A DNA stretch of 64,000 bases from Cellvibrionaceae bacterium (lineage in GTDB: Bacteria > Pseudomonadota > Gammaproteobacteria > Pseudomonadales > Cellvibrionaceae). Shown here in pieces: positions 1 to 8,534 of the stretch. The translations under genes were made by a program, and so were the position numbers. Numbering within the stretch: position 1 is the stretch's first letter; each line of letters opens with the position of its first letter. The notes beneath the pieces are model-generated. The model was given only the letters and a program-made list of their open reading frames with translations. It was not told where the DNA came from and searched no databases. Location: the NCBI GenBank assembly GCA_021151525.1, contig JAGKXD010000008.1, positions 6,218 through 70,217 of the forward strand, written 5' to 3'.

Positions 1-1
1 C

Positions 2-652
2 AGCGCGTGGAATGTTGCCAATGGTTCACATTTAAATGTGCCGGACGATATCCCGCTTACCAAACGTTTTGCGCTGGATGTATCAAAATCGCCACAAGGT
101 TTGAGTGTCGCGCCAGCTGCATCGACTAACAATATTTTAACGTCCGACACTGAAGAGTTGGTGTGGAATCGCAGTATTAGCGATAAAGGTGTAGTGACTA
201 TTGATACTGAAAAAACCAAAGCAGTTGTTGGTTTTATTAATGGCAGACGTTTTACGCTCAGCAACGTCACTATCGCGGTCGCGCCCACAACATTTAATTG
301 GGCAACTGTGTCCTTAACCTTGCAGCAAGGCAGTTTTACTTCGCCTGCAGCAGGGGCGAAATTGTTGATGGTGCTGACCGGTAATGTTGAAAATACCAAT
401 ATGGGCTGGACTGATGCAACGCACACGAGCGTTAGTAACAATTGGGGTAAATCGCCAACACTTGTTGAAGTTATTCCTGCGACTATTGATTTGCCCTTTG
501 CGTCTGCAAACACCAAGGCCTGGATTCTGGATGAAACCGGCCAGCGCAAAAACCAGCTTGATGTAAGTGACAATAATGGACGTGCGCGCATAGTATTAAA
601 CGGTACAACGGCGACCTTGTGGTATGAAGTTGAAGTCAGCGCGAGTAATTAA
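2..652 (+). CDS. C-terminal part of a secreted protein, possibly a glycoside hydrolase (5' end outside window)
   Basis: The reading frame is open from the first full codon of the window (Ser-Ala-Trp-Asn-Val...) through to a TAA, so the gene starts upstream. A GTG at 38 is probably just an internal Val. The visible 216 residues are beta-rich. They end in a segment with Trp-Ile-Leu-Asp-Glu-Thr-Gly-Gln-Arg followed by a strand ending Thr-Leu-Trp-Tyr-Glu-Val-Glu-Val. I associate this type of C-terminal beta-sandwich with secreted (beta/alpha)8 glycosidases, but the catalytic part is not in the window, so the enzyme call is inference. There is no close downstream partner: the next gene starts 237 bp away. 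Confidence 0.55.
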   Translation, partial: SAWNVANGSHLNVPDDIPLTKRFALDVSKSPQGLSVAPAASTNNILTSDTEELVWNRSISDKGVVTIDTEKTKAVVGFINGRRFTLSNVTIAVAPTTFNWATVSLTLQQGSFTSPAAGAKLLMVLTGNVENTNMGWTDATHTSVSNNWGKSPTLVEVIPATIDLPFASANTKAWILDETGQRKNQLDVSDNNGRARIVLNGTTATLWYEVEVSASN

Positions 653-888
653 TTTGCGGCATAAGTGTTTAAATGCTCGCCGCCAAGCTCTGCTTGGGGG
701 CGGGAGCTAGCGCTTTTAACGCCTAATAAATTTGCGCTGGTTCTGTTAATGGTTAAATCGCACCTTGTGCTCTGCCCATTTTGGGTTTGTGAATGGTAAG
801 ATTCCCTTCATTAAGAATTATTAAAAAGACCAGCTACTGCCCAGTGCGGGCCTTTTGGGTGAAGAGTGCTAATGAAGGGAGTTAGTGC

Positions 889-2901
889 GTGACAGATAGC
901 AATGACATTACCGCGGTCTCGCAACCTGCGGCGGTAATCGATAACGACAAAACCCAAGTGTCCTCCAGCCGCGAGGCGGGCAGCACTGTTGCATCATCTT
1001 CCTCTCAGAACACCACGCAATACACGCAATTCAGCCGCGATAGCAATACGTCTTCCGGTTTCGCCGAAGCGCAAGCTATCGCCAGTCAAGCCCAAGCGGG
1101 CAGTGAAAGTGGTAGCTTGCTGAAAAAACGCTTTTTGCTGGGCGATGTACTCGGCCAAGGCGGTATGGGTACGGTTTATAAAACCAAGGATTTGCGCAAG
1201 GTTGAAGCAGAAGATCCTAATCCTTTTATTGCCACCAAAGTGTTAAACGCGGCGTTTAAAGATCACCCCGACGCTTTCGTAACCCTGCAGCAGGAAACCG
1301 CAAAGTCCCACACGCTGGCGCATCCTAACATCGTGACCGTGCACGATTTCGATCGCGATGGCGATACCTTGTTTATGACCATGGAGTTGTTGCAGGGCGA
1401 TCCGCTTGATCGTCTGCTTAAAAAAGGCAAGGGAACGGGCATGCCGAAACCTAAGGCTTTGGGAATTGTACGTGATCTTTGCGCTGCGCTGGCTTACGCG
1501 CATCAGCGTCATATTATTCACGCCGATTTCAAGCCGGGTAACGTTTTTGTTTGCGATGACGGCACTGCAAAAGTGTTGGATTTTGGCATTGCGCGTGCGG
1601 CCTCCAAAGAAACCCAAAAACATAAATTTGATGCAGGACAGTTGGGGGCTTTAACGCCAGCCTACGCCACTATCGAAATGGTGCGTGATGAGCCGCTAAC
1701 GTTTAGCGATGATGTTTATGCGCTCGCCTGCGTCACTTACGAAATTTTGAGTGGGCACCATCCATATCAAAATCACTCCGCGCTTGACGCAAAACAATTG
1801 GGTTTAAAACCAAAAACTATTGCGAGTTTGAATCATCGCGAATGGAAAGCACTCTGCCACGCCTTGGCGTTGGAAAAAAGCCAGCGCACTGCAAGTGTCA
1901 CGGGTTTTATGGAGGAGATGTTTCCTCGCCGCAGTCCAGTTGCATTTAGTATTGCTGTCGTTTTGGCGGTGATTGCCGTGGGCGGTGCAGCTTGGTTGGG
2001 GTATCAGCAGTATCAGGCACAAGTGCAATTGCAAAATACTATTGCTGAAAATATTGAGCAGGCACAAACTTGTTTTGCGCAAAGCGATTTTGCCTGCGCA
2101 CTTGAGCGTAGCCAGTTTGTGTCGAATTTGGATGCCAATAATAAAATTGCCAAGCAATTAGTGAAAGCGTCGCAGCTTGCACAACAAAAGCAAGAGCAAG
2201 TTCAAACAATTATGCGTTTATTAAATGAGGGCGATGCTTGTTTGGCAGCACAAGATGACGCCTGTGCCCAAGTGAAAGCAAAGGATGCATTGACCTTGGA
2301 GCCCGCAAATCAACGCGCGCAACAACTTTTATCAGCAGCCAATGATTTGGATAAAAACCAAACTATCGCTGAGAATATTCAGCAAGCAGAATCCTGTTTG
2401 CAAAATAAAGATATGGCTTGCGCAAGCATGTTTGCCAAGCGTGCTGCTGATTTAAATTCGGCGCATCCCGCCGTGCTTGCCTTGCAGCAGAAATTGTACG
2501 CGCTGGAGCAACAAGGGAAATTAGTGGCGCTAGCGCAACAACAGCGAATCAGTGAACTGGTTCAGCAGGCACAAACCTGCCTAACGCAGAAAAAATATGA
2601 GTGCGCTATCAAGCAAGCAGATGCCGCTTTAGCTATAGATTCGGCCAATGGTGCCGCTATGGAAGTGAAACAAACAGCTGCTGTGGCCGACAAACAAAAT
2701 CGTGATGCTCAGGAAAAAGTCAGCAAGATTTTATCTCAAGCAAAAGAATGTTTGGAAAAGCAAAAAAATTATACCTGCGCTATTGCAAAAGCAGAGGCCG
2801 CGTTGGATTTGGCTCCCAACAATGTTGAAGCAGTAGCGATTAAAACTCGCGCGCAAGAAACACAGCGAAAAATAAAAGAAACTGGCTTTACCATAAAATA
2901 A
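889..2901 (+). CDS. membrane-anchored Ser/Thr protein kinase with C-terminal Cys-paired TPR-like repeats
   Basis: This is a Hanks-type kinase of 670 aa starting at GTG 889 behind a GAAGGGAG-type ribosome site. Residues 1-78 are Ser/Gln-rich and probably disordered. The kinase domain (about 80-345) shows the glycine loop GQGGMGTVY (89-97), a lysine in ATKVL (K117), the catalytic loop HADFKPGN (D213, K215, N218) and DFG (231-233). The usual HRD arginine is replaced by Ala, so activation-loop control may differ from RD kinases. One membrane helix lies at about 351-371. The rest (about 385-660) is five helical-hairpin repeats of 52-61 residues, each with two cysteines about eight residues apart. 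If the N-terminus is cytoplasmic, the repeats are periplasmic. A secreted protein follows after 16 bp, suggesting an operon. Confidence 0.88.
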   Translation: MTDSNDITAVSQPAAVIDNDKTQVSSSREAGSTVASSSSQNTTQYTQFSRDSNTSSGFAEAQAIASQAQAGSESGSLLKKRFLLGDVLGQGGMGTVYKTKDLRKVEAEDPNPFIATKVLNAAFKDHPDAFVTLQQETAKSHTLAHPNIVTVHDFDRDGDTLFMTMELLQGDPLDRLLKKGKGTGMPKPKALGIVRDLCAALAYAHQRHIIHADFKPGNVFVCDDGTAKVLDFGIARAASKETQKHKFDAGQLGALTPAYATIEMVRDEPLTFSDDVYALACVTYEILSGHHPYQNHSALDAKQLGLKPKTIASLNHREWKALCHALALEKSQRTASVTGFMEEMFPRRSPVAFSIAVVLAVIAVGGAAWLGYQQYQAQVQLQNTIAENIEQAQTCFAQSDFACALERSQFVSNLDANNKIAKQLVKASQLAQQKQEQVQTIMRLLNEGDACLAAQDDACAQVKAKDALTLEPANQRAQQLLSAANDLDKNQTIAENIQQAESCLQNKDMACASMFAKRAADLNSAHPAVLALQQKLYALEQQGKLVALAQQQRISELVQQAQTCLTQKKYECAIKQADAALAIDSANGAAMEVKQTAAVADKQNRDAQEKVSKILSQAKECLEKQKNYTCAIAKAEAALDLAPNNVEAVAIKTRAQETQRKIKETGFTIK

Positions 2902-2917
2902 ACAGGAATAGTCTCTC

Positions 2918-3595
2918 ATGAAAAAAGTACTGGTTGTTTTGATTGGTGCGTTGCTCATTAATCAAAGCTTTGCATTTGGTTTAAAAGATGTTGGTCATGC
3001 GTTTGATAAATCCTACAAGTGTAAGAGCAATGATCAGGGGTGTAAAAATCGCGAGCATTTATTAGCCGCGGCTAAGGTTGCTGCGGTGGCAGTAGCCGTA
3101 AAATATATTGCCGATATGATTATCGAACATCATTCTAAAAAAGTGGCGGATGAAGAGGGCGTGGTAACTGACTACAAAAATTCGCACGACAATTTACCTG
3201 ATAAGCCGCAAGCATCTGCTTATACAACGAATGCGTTACCCGGCAGCGTTGTACAGCCCGGTAAAAAGGTAGTGATTCAATCAGATATAGTTGTGGTTCC
3301 AGGGCGTGAACAAAAAGAAACGCTGATTCAAGAGCGTTTGGCTATTTTTGATAACGAAGATAACACCAAAGAATTAAAGTCGCTCACGAAGGATGTTAAT
3401 GAAGGCACTAAACGCGCCGGTCACTACACCAATGAGTTTACATTCACGCTGCCAGAAGGTTTGCCGCAAGGCGTCTACCCAATCAAAACGACCTTGATTT
3501 TAAATGGTGAAGAAAAACAAACGCTCAATAATGACTTGCAATTGGTGTTGGAAGTTAACAGTCTTGGTGAAATGAAGTTTATTGCGGCGCGATAA
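2918..3595 (+). CDS. secreted protein of unknown function, probable partner of the upstream kinase
   Basis: This protein has 225 aa with a clear signal peptide: Met-Lys-Lys, a hydrophobic core, and likely cleavage after Ser-Phe-Ala near residue 19. A short Cys pair (Lys-Cys-Lys...Gly-Cys-Lys, about residues 35-43) precedes an Ala/Val-rich helix. The C-terminal half (about 100-225) is rich in alternating hydrophobic residues and looks like an Ig-like beta-sandwich, with segments such as Pro-Glu-Gly-Leu-Pro-Gln-Gly-Val-Tyr-Pro. I do not recognise the family. The 16-bp gap to the kinase gene and the periplasmic location of both C-terminal regions suggest they work together, which is inference. 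Confidence 0.7.
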   Translation: MKKVLVVLIGALLINQSFAFGLKDVGHAFDKSYKCKSNDQGCKNREHLLAAAKVAAVAVAVKYIADMIIEHHSKKVADEEGVVTDYKNSHDNLPDKPQASAYTTNALPGSVVQPGKKVVIQSDIVVVPGREQKETLIQERLAIFDNEDNTKELKSLTKDVNEGTKRAGHYTNEFTFTLPEGLPQGVYPIKTTLILNGEEKQTLNNDLQLVLEVNSLGEMKFIAAR

Positions 3596-3607
3596 TTTAT
3601 TGTGTAA

Positions 3608-3643
3608 TTCCGCTCACCCTTGGAACCTTAAGAGTGAGCGGAA
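3608..3643. terminator. bidirectional hairpin between convergent genes
   Basis: The arms TTCCGCTCAC and GTGAGCGGAA form a perfect 10-bp stem around a 16-nt loop whose ends can pair a little further. It sits between the ends of the secreted-protein gene (+) and the permease gene (-). There is no long T-run, so it may be a weak terminator or a transcript-end protector. Confidence 0.5.
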
Positions 3644-3659
3644 AACCTCTCTGATGCAA

Positions 3660-4667
3660 CTATACTAACTGCCGATTAATCAATTCCTGCTTCATATACG
3701 CGTAGAAAATCGGTGCCGCCACTACGCCGGCAATCCCGAACACGGATTCCATTACCAGCATTGCAATCAATAGCTCCCACGCCTGTGCTTGAATTTGAGT
3801 GCCAATAATTTTGGCATTCAAAAAATATTCAAGTTTGTGCAATACAATCAAAAAGATCAGCGAGCTTATGGCGACAGGTATGCCTGACGGTAATGCGACA
3901 ATAACTAAAATGGTGTTGGAAATTAAATTGCCAATAATCGGCAGCATGCCAGCAACAAAAGTGATAACGACCAAGCTTTTTGCCATGGGCAGATGAATAT
4001 CCAGCAGCGGTAAAACGACTAATACGTAAAGGCCAGTGAAAAAGGTATTGACTGCTGAGATACGTACCTGTGCAAACACTACTTTCTTGAAGGCGCGGCT
4101 TAATGTTTTTAAGCGATCAAGCAAAGCAATCGCGAGTGGCGCTCTCGGTAACTGGCTCGGGCTGTGCAGTGAAATCATTGCGCCAATAATCATGCCCAAC
4201 AAAATTCTCACTAATGTATGGCCTGCATCGGTACTGATGGATTTTGCATCTTGCGCATGTTCACGCATCCAATTGGCAATCATCTCGCGTATTTCTTCGG
4301 TGTTGTCGGGCAGATGCGAGCAAATCCAAACTGGGCATTGCGCGCGCGATGCATCAATAATATCGGCCATTTTTTGCAAGAGAGCGTGAGTGCTGCCCGC
4401 TTCGCTTTGAAAAAAAGTAATTGCGCCCCACACGGCAAGGGTCAGTGCTGTAATAATAAAAGTGCCAATTAAACTGACGGAAATAATTCGTGCGCGGCCT
4501 TTACCAATGCTCACATCAAAATTGGGCGATAAAATTAATACAAGTGAATGTACAAGCAGACCGGCGAATAAGGCCACTAACAGGCCGTGTATGAGTACAA
4601 CCAGTAATGCAAGTGCAACCAAAATGTAAGACGCAATTTCAGGGTAGGTGATTTTATTGTTGATCAT
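3660..4667 (-). CDS. AI-2E family transporter (PerM/YdiK-type permease)
   Basis: This is a 335-aa polytopic inner-membrane protein. Two hydrophobic segments occupy the first 65 residues. A mostly soluble stretch follows (about 90-150, including Cys-Pro-Val-Trp-Ile-Cys), then five or six further hydrophobic segments with the family's late Gly/Pro pattern (Val-Ala-Gly-Met-Leu-Pro-Ile-Ile-Gly-Asn and Ala-Gly-Val-Val-Ala-Ala-Pro). Length and topology fit the AI-2E/PerM family, whose substrates vary; some members export autoinducer-2, others act as Na+/H+ antiporters. It appears to be monocistronic. A second member lies at 50950-52044. Confidence 0.85.
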   Translation of the reverse strand: MINNKITYPEIASYILVALALLVVLIHGLLVALFAGLLVHSLVLILSPNFDVSIGKGRARIISVSLIGTFIITALTLAVWGAITFFQSEAGSTHALLQKMADIIDASRAQCPVWICSHLPDNTEEIREMIANWMREHAQDAKSISTDAGHTLVRILLGMIIGAMISLHSPSQLPRAPLAIALLDRLKTLSRAFKKVVFAQVRISAVNTFFTGLYVLVVLPLLDIHLPMAKSLVVITFVAGMLPIIGNLISNTILVIVALPSGIPVAISSLIFLIVLHKLEYFLNAKIIGTQIQAQAWELLIAMLVMESVFGIAGVVAAPIFYAYMKQELINRQLV

Positions 4668-4787
4668 GGCTGCTTACCGATGAAGGCGTGGGTGTGGCCT
4701 TATCATAAGTGATATTCGGCCTATTAGGGAAACTCTGCGCGTGTTACAAATTGTTGGGGCATCTTGGGTAAATGCAAGCAAACTGAT

Positions 4788-5429
4788 TTATGAAACTTGT
4801 TTGGCAGCGTTTAGTAGTTTGGCAAGTTGATGTTTAGGGGTTTTGCACAGTTGCGCCATTAATCCAAATGACGGTGATTCCAGTTGGTTGCGATCACGCA
4901 ATTCAGCTAACAAATTCAACCATAAATGGGCTGTAACTTCTGCATCGGCCAGTGCGCGGTGATAAATCCCCTCACTCGGTAAATTTTTATATTCCGCAAG
5001 CGTGGCGAGTTGGTGGTTGGGTGCCTGCTGAAAAATTCTACGCGAAGCCAATAAGCTGCAGGCAATTCCGCCATTAAAATTTTTTTTGATGCGCTTGAAT
5101 TCGGCGCGCAAAAAACGCTCATCAAATGATGCATTGTGAGCGACCAGATTGTGACCATCAACAAAATCAAAAAAGTCTTGCATCACCTCGGCATTCTTGC
5201 GCGCTTCCCTCACCATAGGGTTCGTTATGCCAGTGAGGTTTTCGATAAACAGCGGAATGCGTATGCCCGGGTTCATTAATTGTTGAAAGCGCTGGGTAAT
5301 TTGCCCATGTTCAATTAATACCGCACCAATTTCTATGCTGCGGTCGCCCATATCGGGCGAAAGGCCTGTGGTTTCAAAATCGAATACGATCAAAGTATCG
5401 GCAGCGCGGGAATGCAATCTGATTCTCAC
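4788..5429 (-). CDS. DEDDh 3'-5' exonuclease, DnaQ/PolC epsilon-like
   Basis: This 213-aa protein starts at GTG 5429. The exonuclease motifs are all visible: ExoI Phe-Asp-Phe-Glu-Thr-Thr-Gly-Leu (metal-binding Asp and Glu), ExoII Asn-Ala-Ser-Phe-Asp-Glu-Arg-Phe-Leu, and ExoIII His-Arg-Ala-Leu-Ala-Asp-Ala-Glu with the general-base His and final Asp. It therefore should be an active DEDDh nuclease. It is shorter than E. coli DnaQ (243 aa) and lacks an obvious polymerase-clamp tail. A role as a stand-alone repair or RNA-processing nuclease is as likely as proofreading. It is transcribed divergently from ppc. Confidence 0.85.
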   Translation of the reverse strand: MRIRLHSRAADTLIVFDFETTGLSPDMGDRSIEIGAVLIEHGQITQRFQQLMNPGIRIPLFIENLTGITNPMVREARKNAEVMQDFFDFVDGHNLVAHNASFDERFLRAEFKRIKKNFNGGIACSLLASRRIFQQAPNHQLATLAEYKNLPSEGIYHRALADAEVTAHLWLNLLAELRDRNQLESPSFGLMAQLCKTPKHQLAKLLNAAKQVS

Positions 5430-5846
5430 AAAAAATGGTTATGGATGATGACGGGGGGCAAGCATAACGCTTTGTACTGATTTTATCCCGCACACTATTT
5501 AAACGCTAAACACCAAGCCAGTGACAGTCTGGTCTCAGGCTAGTTACTCTAGAGTCATTCACAGACTTATTCACAGCTTCTGTGGATAAGCGTCTGGTCG
5601 CTTTGTCATCGCTTTGCATGCACCCTAAACAGGCATTGGCATAAATACTGCTGACAATTTCCTGTAATGACCTTTTGTTGGGCTGGAATCCTGCGAAATT
5701 TAGTTACTTTTACAATAAGCGCAGGGGTATTTTCTACCCAAGTAAGGGCTGATGACGTAGAATGCCGCCCTATTTTGATGCTTCATAGTTCCCTCGATCT
5801 AGTTGGCCCCCAATTTGTAGGCCCCCGTTTTTTGGAGAGATATCCG
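5430..5846. other. divergent intergenic region between exonuclease and ppc
   Basis: This 417-bp gap holds the DnaA-box cluster at 5555-5589 and should contain the promoters of both flanking genes. I could not fix a confident -35/-10 pair. A longer open frame runs upstream of ppc from 5667, but it lacks a good ribosome site and its extra 60 residues do not look like PEP carboxylase. Confidence 0.5.
5555..5589. promoter_or_regulatory. cluster of DnaA-box-like sites
   Basis: TGTGGATAA at 5581-5589 is the exact complement of the consensus DnaA box TTATCCACA. TTATTCACA at 5567-5575 is a one-mismatch box on the other strand, 5 bp away, so the two face each other and can form a hairpin. A looser site, TCATTCACA, lies at 5555-5563. 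The position between two divergent genes suggests a DnaA-responsive promoter or a DnaA titration site rather than an origin. Confidence 0.5.
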
Positions 5847-8459
5847 ATGTTAAAGCTGCCTGAAACCCTGCGCGAGAATGTACGCCTGCTAGGGGAGCTC
5901 TTAGGTGAGACGATTCACGCCCACGAAGGCGAAGAACTGTTTGCTAAAGTCGAGGGAATTCGTAAGTTAGGTAAGGCCATTACCCGCGCCGAAAGCGGCG
6001 ATTCAGCACCTTTAGTTAAGCTCTTGGGCGAACTAGACGATGCAGACATTCTGCCCATAGTTCGCGCCTTCAACCAATTCCTTAACTTGGCCAACATTGC
6101 TGATCAGGAATACTTCTCCAGTGCCGAATCTGAGCGTGAAGATGTGTTGCAAGCCATGCTGTTGGAGTTCTCTGACAAATATGGCAAAGAAGAGCTGGCT
6201 AAGAAAATCAGTGAGCTGAGCATCGAGCTGGTGCTTACTGCACATCCAACCGAAGTGACTCGCCGCACTCTTATCCGTAAATACGACCAGATCGTAGATA
6301 CCTTGGCTGATAAGCAAAACGGTAGCCTCTTAACCTTCGAACAAGACAAATTGCGTGGCCGTTTGCACCGTTTGGTAGAAGAAATCTGGGCTACAGATGA
6401 AATCCGTACCACCCGCCCAACTGCTATCGATGAAGCCAAATGGGGCTTTGCGGTTATTGAAAATAGTTTGTGGGAAGCTGTGCCTGATTTCATTCGCCAC
6501 CTCGACCGCTTGAGCAAGCGTCACCTTGGCACTGGTTTGCCAACGGATGTGCAACCATTCAAATTTTACTCTTGGATGGGCGGTGACCGTGACGGTAACC
6601 CCAACGTAACCCACAAAATCACCCGTGAAGTATTGTTGCTTGGTCGTTGGATGGCCGCAGAACTCTATTCTCGCGATGTCTACAGTTTGGGCGGCGACCT
6701 GAGTATGAGCGAGGCGAGCGAAGAGCTACGTGCACTTTACCCAAGTACAACACCTTACCGCGACGCCATGTTTACCTTGCGCAAGCGTATTCAAGCCACC
6801 TTGGAGTGGGCTGAGGCTCGCTTGCAAGGTCGTATTGTAGAAACCCCGGAAGACTTGATCGTAAGCCGTGAAGACTTGTTGGAACCCTTGATGGTTTGCT
6901 ACAGATCTTTGAACGATGTGGGCTTACCACATATCGCCAATGGCCCGCTGATGGACACCATCCGCCGTATCCACTGCTTTGGCATCAACCTTGTGCCCTT
7001 GGATATTCGTCAAGATGGCGAGCGCCACGTTAAAGCGATTGACGAATTAGTGAGCTATTTGGAATTAGGTAATTACGCCAAATGGTCTGAAGAAGAGCGT
7101 CAGGCATTTTTGTTGGAACAGCTTGCAAGCAAGCGTCCGTTAATGCCGGTTAACTGGCCTGTTAGTGATGACACCGCTGAAGTCTTGGCGACCTGCCGTG
7201 TAATTGCGAGCGAGCCGCGTGAGATTCTCTCGCATTACATTATTTCTATGGCACAACAGCCATCTGACGTACTTGCCGTTGCGCTCCTCTTGAAAGAGTG
7301 TGGCATGACCTGGGATATGCCGATTGTTCCTTTGTTTGAAACCCTCGATGACCTCGATCGTGCGCCTATCGTAATGGATCGTTTGTGGAGTCTCGATTGG
7401 TATCAAAAATACAGTGCCAAAGACCAAACCGTGATGATCGGTTATTCGGATTCTGCGAAAGACGCCGGTAAGTTCTCGGCAACTTGGGCGCAATACAAGG
7501 CGCAAGAAAAGCTGGTTGCCTTGGCTGATAAATATGAAGTGTCATTAGTTCTGTTCCACGGCCGTGGCGGTACTGTTGGTCGTGGCGGTGGCCCGGTAGA
7601 AAAAGCTATGGCGTCGCAACCGCCGGGTTCAATTCACGGTCGCATCCGCGTGACTGAACAAGGCGAGATGATTCGCTACAAGTTTGGTTTGCCACGCGTT
7701 GCGTTCAGTAGCTTGTCCTCTTATGTAGTAGCAACCTTGCGCGCGACCATTTCGCCCCATGATGCACCAGCACCTGAGTGGCGTGACCTAATTGAGCGCA
7801 TGGGTGCCTCCAGTTTAGAAGCCTACCGCAGTGTAGTTCGCGGCCATGATCATTTTGTGCCTTACTTCCGCAGCCTGACTCCGGAGCAAGAATTGAGTTT
7901 GTTGGCGCTCGGCAGTCGTCCAGCCAAGCGTAAATCAACGGGCGGTGTAGAAAGCCTGCGTGCGATTCCATGGGTATTCGCCTGGACGCAAGTACGTTTG
8001 AACTTGCCTGCTTGGTTGGGTGCGCGCCAAGCGCTTGAATATGCGTTGGAGCACGAGCCAAAAACCTTGGCAGATATGGTTGCCAACTGGCCGTTCTTCT
8101 CCAGCTTCCTTGATTTGTTGGAGATGGTAATTGGTAAGGCAGATGGCCCAATTTGTACCTATTACGAGGAACAATTGGTTCCTGCTGAATACCACGGTCT
8201 CGGCAAGCAATTACGTGATGATTTGAAAGCCTTGGAAATGCTTATCAATGAGTTGAAGAAGCAGGATATCTTGTTGAAAGACGAGCCGCTGTTACGCCAA
8301 TCACTGGAAGTGCGCAAACCTTATGTTGATCCACTTAACTATTTGCAGGCTGAATTGTTGAAGCGCTATCGCTCAAGCAAATCTATCAGTCCGGATTTGG
8401 AGCGTGCTCTTAAGGTAACAATGGCAGGTATTGCTGCAGGCATGCGTAATACGGGCTAG
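5847..8459 (+). CDS. ppc: phosphoenolpyruvate carboxylase
   Basis: This enzyme converts PEP and bicarbonate to oxaloacetate, refilling the TCA cycle. The ATG at 5847 follows GGAGAGA with good spacing and gives 870 aa, close to the bacterial norm. Active-site segments are intact: Thr-Ala-His-Pro-Thr-Glu (catalytic H133), Gly-Gly-Asp-Arg-Asp-Gly-Asn-Pro (substrate loop), Gly-Tyr-Ser-Asp-Ser-Ala-Lys-Asp (Mg/PEP binding), the Gly-rich loop Phe-His-Gly-Arg-Gly-Gly-Thr-Val-Gly-Arg-Gly-Gly-Gly-Pro, and the C-terminal Arg-Asn-Thr-Gly that closes the aspartate-inhibitor site. It is monocistronic and ends at a strong terminator. Confidence 0.97.
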   Translation: MLKLPETLRENVRLLGELLGETIHAHEGEELFAKVEGIRKLGKAITRAESGDSAPLVKLLGELDDADILPIVRAFNQFLNLANIADQEYFSSAESEREDVLQAMLLEFSDKYGKEELAKKISELSIELVLTAHPTEVTRRTLIRKYDQIVDTLADKQNGSLLTFEQDKLRGRLHRLVEEIWATDEIRTTRPTAIDEAKWGFAVIENSLWEAVPDFIRHLDRLSKRHLGTGLPTDVQPFKFYSWMGGDRDGNPNVTHKITREVLLLGRWMAAELYSRDVYSLGGDLSMSEASEELRALYPSTTPYRDAMFTLRKRIQATLEWAEARLQGRIVETPEDLIVSREDLLEPLMVCYRSLNDVGLPHIANGPLMDTIRRIHCFGINLVPLDIRQDGERHVKAIDELVSYLELGNYAKWSEEERQAFLLEQLASKRPLMPVNWPVSDDTAEVLATCRVIASEPREILSHYIISMAQQPSDVLAVALLLKECGMTWDMPIVPLFETLDDLDRAPIVMDRLWSLDWYQKYSAKDQTVMIGYSDSAKDAGKFSATWAQYKAQEKLVALADKYEVSLVLFHGRGGTVGRGGGPVEKAMASQPPGSIHGRIRVTEQGEMIRYKFGLPRVAFSSLSSYVVATLRATISPHDAPAPEWRDLIERMGASSLEAYRSVVRGHDHFVPYFRSLTPEQELSLLALGSRPAKRKSTGGVESLRAIPWVFAWTQVRLNLPAWLGARQALEYALEHEPKTLADMVANWPFFSSFLDLLEMVIGKADGPICTYYEEQLVPAEYHGLGKQLRDDLKALEMLINELKKQDILLKDEPLLRQSLEVRKPYVDPLNYLQAELLKRYRSSKSISPDLERALKVTMAGIAAGMRNTG

Positions 8460-8486
8460 AGGTTGTCTCGAAAAGCTTCAGGAAAA

Positions 8487-8518
8487 ATAAAAAAACCGCG
8501 CAATTGCGCGGTTTTTTT
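8487..8518. terminator. bidirectional intrinsic terminator between ppc and MCP gene
   Basis: The stem CCGCGC/GCGCGG with an AATT loop (8496-8511) is preceded by an A-tract and followed by seven T's. It therefore terminates both ppc (+) and the convergent chemoreceptor gene (-). Confidence 0.9.
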
Positions 8519-8534
8519 ATGGCTTGGATTTGGA

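Noticed and set aside
5667..5846. Extended 930-residue start for PEP carboxylase
   Set aside because: The extra N-terminal sequence has no similarity to the family and no ribosome site; ATG 5847 has both GGAGAGA and the normal length.
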